64,000 nucleotides of DNA from Streptomyces sp. SID12488 (GTDB lineage: Bacteria; Actinomycetota; Actinomycetes; Streptomycetales; Streptomycetaceae), in the NCBI RefSeq assembly GCF_010548275.1, contig NZ_JAAGLT010000012.1:62001-126000 (forward strand), read 5' to 3'. The notes under the pieces are model-generated. The model did no database searches and was not told the DNA's origin. It saw only the letters and a list, made by a program, of their open reading frames with translations. The first letter of the stretch is position 1, and every line of letters begins with the position of its first letter. The translations under genes were made by a program, and so were the position numbers. Positions 53,118 through 61,653 of the stretch are shown here, one piece after another.

Positions 53118-53739
53118 ACCGGCTGCGGGAGCGCAGCAGTTCGACCACGTGTGCGGGTGCCTTGTGCGGGGCGCCGGCGTCGTAGGGCGGCTGCGGGTCG
53201 TACTCCGTCCACAGCTGAACGGCCTGTGCCTGCTCGTCGCCCGCGATGCGGCCGGTCAGGGTGAGGGCCATGTCGATGCCGGAGGAGACCCCGGCGGAGG
53301 TGACGTACTTGCCATCGGTGACGACCCGCTCGCCCGTGGGTTCGGCGCCGTACTTCGGGAGTTCGCCCAGGGCCAGCCAGTGCGAGGTGGCGCGGCGGCC
53401 GGTGAGCAGGCCGGCGCCGGCCAGGAGCAGCGAGCCGGTGCACACGGAGGTCGTCCAGGTGCTGGTGACGTCGGCGGTGCGCAGCCAGTCGAGCAGCGCC
53501 TCGTTGTCCATCTGCGCGGACTGGCCCGGCCCACCGGGGACGACCACGATGTCGGGGTGCGGTACGTCGGCCAGGGTGCGGTCGGCGGTGAGCGCGAGGG
53601 TGCCGCTGTCGTTGCGGACGGGCCCGGTCTCCTCGGCGACGAAGACGGTCTCAGCACCCGGGAGCCGGCTGAGGATCTCGTACGGGCCGACGGCGTCCAG
53701 GGCGGTGAAGCGGTCGAAGAGCAGCAGGGCGATCTGCAC
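53104..53739 (-). CDS. DJ-1/PfpI family protein (isonitrile hydratase-like)
   Basis: 211 residues of a class I glutamine-amidotransferase-like fold. The nucleophile is C100 in TSVCTGSLLLAGAGLL, preceded by VVPGGPG. This layout matches isonitrile hydratase InhA and related enzymes that hydrate isonitriles to formamides. It follows the GlxA-type gene by 14 nt on the same strand, so it is probably controlled by that regulator. Confidence 0.87.
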   Translation of the reverse strand: MQIALLLFDRFTALDAVGPYEILSRLPGAETVFVAEETGPVRNDSGTLALTADRTLADVPHPDIVVVPGGPGQSAQMDNEALLDWLRTADVTSTWTTSVCTGSLLLAGAGLLTGRRATSHWLALGELPKYGAEPTGERVVTDGKYVTSAGVSSGIDMALTLTGRIAGDEQAQAVQLWTEYDPQPPYDAGAPHKAPAHVVELLRSRSRFTVA

Positions 53740-53753
53740 GGCGTGTGTGCCTT

Positions 53754-54716
53754 TCAGTGGGCGGTGGATGCGGGGTGGAATCGGCGGCGGTACTCGGCCG
53801 GAGCTGTGCCGAGGCTTCTGACGAAGGCACGTCGCATGGCCTCCGGGGTGCCGTAGCCGCTGGCGCGCGAGATCCTCTCGATGCCGTCGGAGGTGTCCTC
53901 AAGGAGGCGCCGGGCGTGTTCGAGACGGACCCGGTCGACGTACCGGCCGGGGGTCGTGCCGGTCTCGGTGCGGAAGGCGCGGGCGAAGTGGCGGGGTGAG
54001 AGACGGGCGCGGGCGGCGAGGGAATCGACGCTCAGGTCGTCGTCCGGGTGTTCGGAGATCCAGTGCTGGACCTCGCGCAGCGGCTCACTCCGGGCGGTCT
54101 GTACGGCGAGCTGGGCGCTGAACTGGGCCTGGTTTCCCGGCCGGCGAAGGAAGACGACCAATTGGCGGGCGACGGCGAGTGCGGTGTCACGGCCGAGGTC
54201 CTCCTCCACCAGCGCGAGGGCGAGGTCGATCCCGGCGGTGATCCCGGCGGATGTCACCACCCGGCCGTCGCGTACGTAGATCGGCTCGGGGTCGACCTCG
54301 ACGGCCGGGTGGTCGCGGGCGAGTCTGTCGCAGTACTTCCAGTGGGTGGTCACGCGCAGACCGTCCAGGAGGCCGGCGGCGGCGAGCAGGATCGCTCCCG
54401 TGCAGACGGACACCAGCCGTTCGGGGCGCGGCCCGTGCACGCGCAGCCAGTCGACCAGGCGCGGGTCGGCGGGGCGGGCGCCCGGGCCACCGGGGACCAG
54501 GAGGGTGTGCGGTACGGCTGCGTCGGCGAGAGTCCCGTCCGGTAGGAGGGTGAGCCCGCTGGAGGTGCGCACCGGCTCGCCGGTCAGTGAGGCCGTACGG
54601 ATGCGGTAGCTGCCCGGGGGCCGGCTGGAGGCCTGTGCGAGCACCTCGACGGGGCCCGTGACATCGAGGCTCTGGACGCCGTCGAAGAGGACGACAAGGA
54701 CGGTTCGCTGCGCCAT
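53754..54716 (-). CDS. GlxA-type AraC family regulator with DJ-1 domain
   Basis: 320 residues. A DJ-1/PfpI domain (about 1-190; SVCTGAILLAAAGLL keeps the cysteine) is fused to an AraC helix-turn-helix (about 220-315; LAARARLSPRHFARAF and GYGTPEAMRRAFVRSLG). It is partly paralogous to its downstream neighbour, which is the same fold without the DNA-binding domain. A substrate-sensing regulator plus its enzyme is the natural reading. Confidence 0.9.
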   Translation of the reverse strand: MAQRTVLVVLFDGVQSLDVTGPVEVLAQASSRPPGSYRIRTASLTGEPVRTSSGLTLLPDGTLADAAVPHTLLVPGGPGARPADPRLVDWLRVHGPRPERLVSVCTGAILLAAAGLLDGLRVTTHWKYCDRLARDHPAVEVDPEPIYVRDGRVVTSAGITAGIDLALALVEEDLGRDTALAVARQLVVFLRRPGNQAQFSAQLAVQTARSEPLREVQHWISEHPDDDLSVDSLAARARLSPRHFARAFRTETGTTPGRYVDRVRLEHARRLLEDTSDGIERISRASGYGTPEAMRRAFVRSLGTAPAEYRRRFHPASTAH

Positions 54717-54866
54717 GCCTCGATTCTTGGCGGACGCGGGTGATGGCGGCAATGACGAGTTTCCCACCTTTCCTGCCGTCGGTACGAAGCGGGCAGGCAT
54801 GGACGGCGATCTCCGAGGTACCCGATAGACCTGGCCATGGTGGCCGGGAGACGAAAGGGGAGTCAC

Positions 54867-55001
54867 GTGTTCCGTGCGATCGCAGACGTACTGCGCCAGA
54901 TCGGTGGCGCCATAGCCACCGTCGTGACGCTGCCGTTCCGAGCACTGGCCCGGCTGTTCGGCGGTGCCTCGAGTTCGACCCGCAGCGGCCGCCGGGCCTG
55001 A
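54867..55001 (+). CDS. LPFR-motif small protein, 44 residues
   Basis: GTG start with GGGGAG four bases upstream. The peptide is amphipathic, with an isoleucine/valine-rich helix and the motif TLPFRALARLFGG, then a short basic tail. Similar LPFR-motif small proteins occur widely in Streptomyces; the role is unknown, possibly membrane-associated. It is expressed toward tex, 104 nt ahead of it. Confidence 0.75.
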   Translation: MFRAIADVLRQIGGAIATVVTLPFRALARLFGGASSSTRSGRRA

Positions 55002-55105
55002 GCGGGGCCCGCCTCGGCCCGCCGGGTGCGACGTCTGATCCCCTGTTGTCGGTGCCACCTGCCACAATTGCCGCGCAACCTCAGTGGAGAAGGCGGTACG
55101 GGATC

Positions 55106-57490
55106 GTGACGACACCCCTCGTAGGGTCCATCGAAGGCAGGATCGCCGAGGAACTCGGCGTACGGGAGCGGCAGGTGAGGGCCGCCGTCGAGTTGCTCGA
55201 CGGCGGTTCGACGGTGCCCTTCATCGCCCGCTACCGCAAGGAAGCGACCGAGATGCTCGACGATGCGCAGCTGCGCACGTTGGAGGAGCGGCTGCGCTAT
55301 CTGCGGGAGCTGGAGGAGCGGCGGGCCGCGATCCTCGAATCGGTGCGCGAGCAGGACAAGCTGACGCCGGAGGTCGAGGCGCAGATCCGCGGGGCCGAGA
55401 CGAAGGCGCGGCTGGAGGACATCTACCTGCCGTTCAAGCCGAAGCGGCGGACCAAGGCGCAGATCGCGCGCGAGGCGGGCCTGGCGCCACTGGCCGAGGG
55501 GCTGCTCGGGGATCCGTCCGTCGACCCGCTCGCCGCGGCGGCGGCCTTCGTCGACGCCGACAAGGGCGTCGCCGATCCGCAGGCCGCGCTGGACGGCGCC
55601 CGCTCGATCCTCACCGAGCGTTTCTCGGAGGACGCCGACCTGATCGGCGAGGTGCGCGAGCGCATGTGGGTGCGCGGTCGGCTGGCCGCGAAGGTGAAGG
55701 AGGGCAAGGAGGAGGCGGGCGCCAAGTTCGCCGACTACTTCGACTTCGCCGAGCCCTTCACCGCCCTGCCCTCGCACCGCATCCTCGCGATGCTGCGCGG
55801 CGAGAAGGAGGACGTCCTCGACCTGGTCCTGGAGCCGGAGGAGCCCACGGAGGGCCCTTCCTCGTACGAGGGGATCATCGCCCACCGTTTCGGGATCGCG
55901 GAGCGCGGTCGTCCCGGCGACAAGTGGCTCAAGGACACCGTGCGTTGGGCCTGGCGGACCCGGATCCTGGTGCACCTCGGCATCGACGTGCGCCTTCGGC
56001 TGCGTACGGTCGCGGAGGACGAGGCGGTCAACGTGTTCGCGGCGAACCTGCGCGACCTGCTGCTCGCCGCCCCGGCCGGCACGCGCTCGACGCTGGGGCT
56101 GGACCCCGGGTTCCGTACGGGCGTGAAGGTGGCCGTGGTGGACGCGACGGGCAAGGCCGTCGCCACGGACGTGATCTATCCGCACGTACCGGCGAACAAG
56201 TGGGACGAGGCGGTCGCCAAGCTGGCGCGGCTCGCCAAGGAGCACTCGGTCGACCTGATCGCGATCGGCAACGGTACGGCGTCCCGCGAGACGGACAAGC
56301 TCGCCGGTGAACTCATCGCCAAACACCCGGAGTTGAAGCTCACCAAGGTGATGGTGTCCGAGGCCGGCGCGTCCGTGTACTCGGCGTCGGCGTTCGCCTC
56401 GCAGGAGCTGCCGGGCATGGACGTCTCGTTGCGCGGCGCGGTGTCGATCGCACGGCGGCTGCAGGACCCGCTGGCCGAGCTGGTGAAGATCGACCCCAAG
56501 TCGATCGGGGTCGGGCAGTACCAGCACGACCTGTCCGAGATGAAGCTGTCTCGGTCGCTGGACGCGGTGGTCGAGGACTGTGTGAACGGCGTCGGTGTCG
56601 ACGTCAACACGGCGTCCACGCCTCTGCTTTCGCGGGTCTCCGGCATCTCCTCCGGGCTCGCGGAGAACATCGTGGCGCACCGGGACGCCAACGGGCCGTT
56701 CACGTCACGGTCCCAGCTGAAGAGTGTCACGCGGCTCGGGCCGAAGGCGTACGAGCAGTGTGCGGGGTTCCTGCGGATCCGGGGCGGGGACGATCCGCTG
56801 GACGCGTCCAGTGTGCACCCGGAGGCGTATCCGGTGGTACGGCGGATGGTGAAGTCGGCGGGCAGCGGGGTCGCGTCGCTGGTCGGGAACACGGCGGTGC
56901 TGCGGTCGCTGCGGCCCGATGACTTCGTCGACGAGAAGTTCGGTCTGCCGACGGTGACGGACATTCTGCGCGAGCTGGAGAAGCCCGGGCGCGACCCGCG
57001 GCCCGCCTTCGCCACAGCCACGTTCAAGGAGGGGGTCGAGAAGATCGGCGACCTGACCTCCGGGATGGTGCTGGAGGGTGTGGTCACGAACGTGGCGGCG
57101 TTCGGGGCGTTCGTGGATGTCGGCGTCCACCAGGACGGGCTGGTGCATGTGTCCGCGATGTCCAGGACGTTCGTCAAGGACCCGCATGACGTCGTGAAGT
57201 CCGGTGACATCGTCAAGGTGAAGGTGCTCGACGTCGACATTCCGCGCAAGCGGATCTCGCTGACGCTGCGGTTGGACGACGAGGCGGTGGCCACCGGCGA
57301 GGGACAGCAGCAGGCGGGTGGGGGTGGCCGGCCGCAGCGTGGCGGGCGTGCGCCTCAGCCTCGCCAGCGGCAGGCACAGGGGCAGGGGCAAGGCGGTGGA
57401 GGGGCTCGGCAGCAGGCACCTGCGCCGGGGAACAGTGCGATGGCGGATGCGTTGCGGAAGGCTGGGCTGGTGGATCCCAAGCGGCGGTGA
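55106..57490 (+). CDS. tex: Tex family RNA-binding transcription accessory protein
   Basis: 794 residues from GTG 55106. N-terminal Tex domain (EGRIAEELGVRERQV, VPFIARYRKE), a YqgF/RNase H-like domain (LGLDPGFRTGVKVAVVD), helix-hairpin-helix (NTASTPLLSRVSGI) and a C-terminal S1 domain (about 650-720, GMVLEGVVTNVAAFGAFVDVGVHQDGLVHVS). It ends in a Gln/Gly/Arg-rich tail, a Streptomyces addition. It binds nucleic acid and acts in transcription/RNA quality. Earlier in-frame starts run through the LPFR gene region and were rejected. Confidence 0.94.
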   Translation: MTTPLVGSIEGRIAEELGVRERQVRAAVELLDGGSTVPFIARYRKEATEMLDDAQLRTLEERLRYLRELEERRAAILESVREQDKLTPEVEAQIRGAETKARLEDIYLPFKPKRRTKAQIAREAGLAPLAEGLLGDPSVDPLAAAAAFVDADKGVADPQAALDGARSILTERFSEDADLIGEVRERMWVRGRLAAKVKEGKEEAGAKFADYFDFAEPFTALPSHRILAMLRGEKEDVLDLVLEPEEPTEGPSSYEGIIAHRFGIAERGRPGDKWLKDTVRWAWRTRILVHLGIDVRLRLRTVAEDEAVNVFAANLRDLLLAAPAGTRSTLGLDPGFRTGVKVAVVDATGKAVATDVIYPHVPANKWDEAVAKLARLAKEHSVDLIAIGNGTASRETDKLAGELIAKHPELKLTKVMVSEAGASVYSASAFASQELPGMDVSLRGAVSIARRLQDPLAELVKIDPKSIGVGQYQHDLSEMKLSRSLDAVVEDCVNGVGVDVNTASTPLLSRVSGISSGLAENIVAHRDANGPFTSRSQLKSVTRLGPKAYEQCAGFLRIRGGDDPLDASSVHPEAYPVVRRMVKSAGSGVASLVGNTAVLRSLRPDDFVDEKFGLPTVTDILRELEKPGRDPRPAFATATFKEGVEKIGDLTSGMVLEGVVTNVAAFGAFVDVGVHQDGLVHVSAMSRTFVKDPHDVVKSGDIVKVKVLDVDIPRKRISLTLRLDDEAVATGEGQQQAGGGGRPQRGGRAPQPRQRQAQGQGQGGGGARQQAPAPGNSAMADALRKAGLVDPKRR

Positions 57491-57510
57491 GCTTGCGGTG
57501 AGGGGTGGTG

Positions 57511-57539
57511 CCGGGTGCCCTTGTTGTGAGGGCACCCGG
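57511..57539 (+). terminator. Terminator after tex
   Basis: A perfect 11-bp stem (CCGGGTGCCCT / AGGGCACCCGG) with a 7-nt loop, 20 nt after the tex stop. Confidence 0.85.
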
Positions 57540-57732
57540 GGTTGGGGCTGAGGTAGGGGTGGGTCGCGCAGCCCGGCGCTGTACGGGGTGCCGCCGCGCC
57601 CACCCGTGCCGCCCCAGCGGCACGACTGCCCGCAGTCGGGCGGGGTGGGCGGGCCGCTGCGAGGGTGGGCGCCGCCCTGCTGGCACGCATGCCCGCAGCT
57701 GGGTGGGCCGGACGGGCGCGGAGCGCCCTTTC

Positions 57733-57775
57733 AGGGGCGCGGGGAACTGCGCGACCAGCCCCCACCGGCCCGCGG
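57733..57775 (-). repeat. Copy A of a 43-bp element identical to 61567-61609
   Basis: On the minus strand it starts 8 nt after the ABC-F stop and reads CCGCGGGCCGGTGGGGGCTG... to CCCCGCGCCCCT, followed by a GCGCCC/GGGCGC hairpin. Copy B is identical over 43 bases and follows another gene's stop in the same sense. From memory such sequences recur after genes in many Streptomyces genomes. Confidence 0.9.
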
Positions 57776-57783
57776 TCGGGCGA

Positions 57784-59427
57784 CTACGCCAGCTCCGACA
57801 CCTTGCCGTCCGCCACCTCGAAGCGGCGGGTCACCTGTACCGCGTCCAGCATTCTGCGGTCGTGGGTCACCAGGAGCAGGGTGCCCTCGTAGGAGTCGAG
57901 GGCCTGTTCCAGTTGTTCGATGGCCGGGAGGTCGAGGTGGTTGGTCGGCTCGTCCAGGACCAGCAGGTTCACGCCCCGGCCCTGGAGCAGTGCCAGGGCC
58001 GACCTGGTGCGTTCGCCCGGGGACAGGGTCGCCGCCGGGCGTAGGACGTGCTCCGCCTTCAGGCCGAACTTGGCCAGGAGCGTGCGGACCTCCGCCGGTT
58101 CCGTGTCGGGGACCGCCTCGCAGAACGCGTCCAGCAGCGCCTCCGGGCCGAGGAAGAGCTTGCGGGCCTGGTCCACCTCGCCGACCACCACACCCGAGCC
58201 GAGCGTCGCGTGACCCGCGTCCAGGGGGACACGGCCCAGCAAGGCCCCCAGCAGGGTCGACTTTCCGGCGCCGTTCGCGCCCGTGACCGCGATCCGGTCG
58301 GCCCAGTCGATCTGTACGGTCACCGGGCCGAGCGTGAAGCCCGCGCGGCGCACCTCCGCGTCCCGCAGGGTCGCCACCACCGAGCCGGAGCGCGGGGCCG
58401 CCGCGATCTCCATGCGCAGTTCCCACTCCTTGCGCGGCTCCTCGACCACGTCCAGCCGTTCGATCATGCGCTGGGTCTGGCGGGCCTTCGCGGCCTGCTT
58501 CTCGCTGGCCTCGCTGCGGAACTTGCGGCCGATCTTGTCGTTGTCGTTGTTCGCCTTGCGCCGGGCGTTCTTGACGCCCTTGTCCATCCAGCCGCGCTGC
58601 ATCTGGGCACGGTCCTGGAGGGCGGAGCGCTTGTCGGCGAACTCGTCGAAGTCGTCGCGGGCGTGCCTGCGGGCCACGTCCCGCTCCTCCAGATAGGCCT
58701 CGTAGCCGCCGCCGTACAGCTTGATCTGCTGCTGGGCGAGGTCGAGTTCGAGGACCTTGGTGACCGTGCGGGTGAGGAACTCGCGGTCGTGGCTGACGAC
58801 GAGCGTGCCGGCACGCAGGCCCTTGACGAAGCGCTCCAGGCGTTCGAGGCCGTCGAGGTCCAGGTCGTTCGTCGGCTCGTCGAGGAGGAAGACGTCGTAG
58901 CGGGAGAGGAGCAGGGAGGCGAGGCCCGCCCTGGCCGCCTGGCCGCCCGACAGGGATGTCATCGGCTGGTCGAGGTCCACGGTCAGGGCCAGGGAGCCGG
59001 CGACCTCCTCGGCCCGTTCGTCGAGGTCGGCGCCGCCGAGGTCGAGCCAGCGCTCCAGGCTCACCGAGTACGCGTCGTCCGAGCCCGGGGAGCCGTCCAC
59101 CAGTGCCTGCGTCGCCTCGTCCATCACCCGCTGGGCCTCGGCCACGCCCGTGCGGCGCGCGAGGAACTCGCGGACGGTCTCGCCCTCCCGGCGCTCCGGC
59201 TCCTGCGGGAGATGGCCGACGCTCGCGCTCGGCGGGGACAGGCGCAGTTCGCCCTGCTCGGGCGGGAGCAGCCCGGCGAGCATCTTGAGCAGCGTGGACT
59301 TGCCCGCGCCGTTGGCACCGACGAGCCCGATCACGTCTCCGGGCGCGACGACGAGGTCGAGCCCGGAGAACAGGGAGCGGTCGCCGTGGCCGGCGGCGAG
59401 GTTCTTGGCGACGAGGGTGGCAGTCAT
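57784..59427 (-). CDS. ABC-F family ATPase (translation/antibiotic-resistance type)
   Basis: 547 residues with two nucleotide-binding domains and no membrane spans. Walker A GANGAGKSTLL occurs twice, with signatures LSGGQAARAGL and LSPGERTRSAL and Walker B LLDEPTNDLD and VLDEPTNHLD. The interdomain linker is long, charged and basic (about 235-320). ABC-F proteins act on the ribosome: housekeeping factors, or self-resistance to macrolides, lincosamides and similar. The class cannot be settled here. Confidence 0.9.
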   Translation of the reverse strand: MTATLVAKNLAAGHGDRSLFSGLDLVVAPGDVIGLVGANGAGKSTLLKMLAGLLPPEQGELRLSPPSASVGHLPQEPERREGETVREFLARRTGVAEAQRVMDEATQALVDGSPGSDDAYSVSLERWLDLGGADLDERAEEVAGSLALTVDLDQPMTSLSGGQAARAGLASLLLSRYDVFLLDEPTNDLDLDGLERLERFVKGLRAGTLVVSHDREFLTRTVTKVLELDLAQQQIKLYGGGYEAYLEERDVARRHARDDFDEFADKRSALQDRAQMQRGWMDKGVKNARRKANNDNDKIGRKFRSEASEKQAAKARQTQRMIERLDVVEEPRKEWELRMEIAAAPRSGSVVATLRDAEVRRAGFTLGPVTVQIDWADRIAVTGANGAGKSTLLGALLGRVPLDAGHATLGSGVVVGEVDQARKLFLGPEALLDAFCEAVPDTEPAEVRTLLAKFGLKAEHVLRPAATLSPGERTRSALALLQGRGVNLLVLDEPTNHLDLPAIEQLEQALDSYEGTLLLVTHDRRMLDAVQVTRRFEVADGKVSELA

Positions 59428-59475
59428 CAGAAGGCCGATCCTAGCTGCCGCCCGCGGTGCGCCGCGTCCGGGATT

Positions 59476-60528
59476 TCACCGGGCCATCGGCTCCACCAGC
59501 ACGGTTCCCGACGTGCGCGCCACGATGAACGACTCCCCCTTCACCGCCTTCGCCTCCAGGGGGATCCGGTGCCGGCCGGGTTCGAGGATGCCGTCGAAGA
59601 CGTCGAGCGTGTGGGCGCGGTACAGCCGGTCCAGGCGGTACGCGGTGAGGTGGACGCGGCAGGTGGAGGTGACCTCTATGCCCGCCTCGCCGTCGGCGGC
59701 GACCAGGCGGGTGAGGCGGCGTTGTTCCAACGGGCTGCGGTCCAGGGCGTGTTCGATCTGGGCGACGAGGAGCGGGATGATCGGAGCGAGACCGTCGACG
59801 TACGCGACCTCGACGCCCGCATGGTCGAAGGAGCGGCGTACGGCGGCACGTTCCTCCTCGTCGATCGCGCGGCCGAAGGCGACGGCGCCGTAGCCGCGCA
59901 GTTCGGCGGCGGGCACGTCCGTGGCGTCCCGGGTGATGTCCGCGCCGATGCCGATGGTCCGCAGCGCGGCGGCGAGCTTGGCGAGGACGGCGACGCGGGC
60001 GCCGATCAGCAGGACCCGGCGGCGGGCCGCACCGGACTCTGCGGAGTGCGCCGCCTCGGCGGTCTCCGCGGTGTGGAGGAGGGAGCCGAGGGCGTGCCGG
60101 TACTCGGCGCCCGGGAAGCGGAAGGGCCCGATGCCGTGGTAGCCGTTGAGCTCCAGGTCGGCGTGGGTGTCCGTCTGCCAGGCGAAGTCGCGCCACACGT
60201 AGTCGTCGCCGTCCTTCTCGATTGCCGCCGTCACCGCGCCGCACTCCAGGTCGGCGCATTCGGGACAGCCGTAGATGATGTACCGGCCGCCCGCCAGGGG
60301 TGCTTCGGCCTCCAGGAGCAGGCCGCGGACCTGGGCGGTGAAGATCGCGGGCGGGATGTCGGAGGCGAGCGGGGAGACCGCGTCGAGGTCGGACAACTGG
60401 TAGAGGAGGGGGCGTCCGTCGACGATGAAGTCGAGAAAGTCCCGGTGGACCTGGTAGTCACCGTTGGCGAGGACTCCACCGGCACGCATCGCCGGTGCCA
60501 GGCCGAAGGTCGCGTACTCGGCAGACAT
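59476..60528 (-). CDS. Conserved actinobacterial protein, function unknown
   Basis: 350 residues. The N-terminal part contains a small cysteine group YGCPECADLECGA (possible metal site) and a tryptophan-rich strand YVWRDFAWQTD. The middle part begins with VLLIGARVAVLAKLAAAL, a Rossmann-like strand-loop-helix, and the C-terminal 70 residues look like a beta domain. It has been called an oxidoreductase in related genomes as far as I recall, but no cofactor motif is convincing. Divergent from the D-amino acid oxidase gene (66 nt apart), which may hint at a common pathway. Confidence 0.7.
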   Translation of the reverse strand: MSAEYATFGLAPAMRAGGVLANGDYQVHRDFLDFIVDGRPLLYQLSDLDAVSPLASDIPPAIFTAQVRGLLLEAEAPLAGGRYIIYGCPECADLECGAVTAAIEKDGDDYVWRDFAWQTDTHADLELNGYHGIGPFRFPGAEYRHALGSLLHTAETAEAAHSAESGAARRRVLLIGARVAVLAKLAAALRTIGIGADITRDATDVPAAELRGYGAVAFGRAIDEEERAAVRRSFDHAGVEVAYVDGLAPIIPLLVAQIEHALDRSPLEQRRLTRLVAADGEAGIEVTSTCRVHLTAYRLDRLYRAHTLDVFDGILEPGRHRIPLEAKAVKGESFIVARTSGTVLVEPMAR

Positions 60529-60594
60529 GCTGTGAGTATCCCCAGACTGGGACCGATCTGAGCACGGCATGACATATTCCGCTACGGTCCCCCG

Positions 60595-61548
60595 GTGGAG
60601 AAGCGGCGGAGTGGTGAAGTGATCGTGGTCGGCGGCGGGGTCATCGGGCTGACGACAGCGGTGGTGCTGGCCGAGCGCGGGCGCCGGGTCCGGGTGTGGA
60701 CGCGGGAGCCCGCCGAGCTGACCACCTCGGCGGTTGCGGGCGCGCTGTGGTGGCCGTACCGGATCGAGCCGGAGGATTTCGCCGGGGAATGGGCGCTCGC
60801 GTCGCTGTCCGTCTACGCGGAGTTGGCACAGCGGCCCGGGGAGACGGGCGTACGCATGGTCGAGGGTGTACAGGAAGGGCTGCGGCTGGACGGGCTGGGG
60901 CCGTGGGCCGCTCGGGTACCGGAGCTGCGGGAGACGGACGAGGGGCTGCGGGCGCGGCTGCCGTTGATCGACATGCCGGTGCATCTGGCGTGGCTGCGGG
61001 AGCGTTTCCTCGCGGCGGGTGGCGTGGTGGAGGAACGGTCCGTCGAGGATCTCGCCGAGGCCGCGGGGGCGGGCGGGGCGGACGTCGTCGTCAACTGCAC
61101 GGGGCTCGGGGCGCGCGAGCTTGTGCCCGATCCGGCGGTACGTCCCGTGCGGGGGCAGTTGGTCGTCGTGGAGAACCCGGGGATCACGACGTGGTTCACG
61201 TCGGCGGGGCACGGCGACTCGAAGTCCACGTACTTCTTTCCGCAGCCGGGCGGCCTGATCCTGGGCGGCACGGCAGATGAGGACGAGTGGTCGCTCGTGC
61301 CCGATCCGGCGGTGGCGGAGGAGATCGTGCGGCGCTGTGCGGCGGTGCGGCCGGAGATCGCCGGGGCGCGGGTCCTCGGCCACCGGATCGGGCTGCGGCC
61401 CACCCGCCACGCGGTGCGCCTGGACCGTGAACTCCTGCCCGGCGGGCAGGTGTTGGTGCACAACTACGGTCACGGCGGCGCGGGGATCACGGTCGCGTGG
61501 GGATGCGCGCAGGTCGCTGCGCGGCTTGCCGGGGATGACGATCGCTGA
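60595..61548 (+). CDS. D-amino acid oxidase family flavoenzyme
   Basis: 317 residues from GTG. FAD-binding VVGGGVIGLTTAVVLAERG at the N-terminus, AGALWWPYRIEP near the substrate pocket and the C-terminal NYGHGGAGITVAWG signature of D-amino acid oxidases. It would oxidise D-amino acids to keto acids with hydrogen peroxide release. No peroxisomal-type tail, as expected in bacteria. Followed 18 nt later by copy B of the 43-bp element. Confidence 0.92.
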   Translation: MEKRRSGEVIVVGGGVIGLTTAVVLAERGRRVRVWTREPAELTTSAVAGALWWPYRIEPEDFAGEWALASLSVYAELAQRPGETGVRMVEGVQEGLRLDGLGPWAARVPELRETDEGLRARLPLIDMPVHLAWLRERFLAAGGVVEERSVEDLAEAAGAGGADVVVNCTGLGARELVPDPAVRPVRGQLVVVENPGITTWFTSAGHGDSKSTYFFPQPGGLILGGTADEDEWSLVPDPAVAEEIVRRCAAVRPEIAGARVLGHRIGLRPTRHAVRLDRELLPGGQVLVHNYGHGGAGITVAWGCAQVAARLAGDDDR

Positions 61549-61566
61549 GCGTACGCGGTTCGTTGG

Positions 61567-61609
61567 CCGCGGGCCGGTGGGGGCTGGTCGCGCAGTTCCC
61601 CGCGCCCCT
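61567..61609 (+). repeat. Copy B of the 43-bp element, with terminator-like hairpin
   Basis: Identical over 43 bases to the reverse complement of 57733-57775. The last 12 bases begin a hairpin TCCCCGCGCCCC with GGGGCGCGGGGA (61597 to about 61623). It follows the D-amino acid oxidase stop in the same sense as copy A follows the ABC-F stop, so it probably acts as terminator. Confidence 0.9.
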
Positions 61610-61653
61610 TTGGGGCGCGGGGACGCACCCGCGCTTCAACAGCACCGGCCCGT

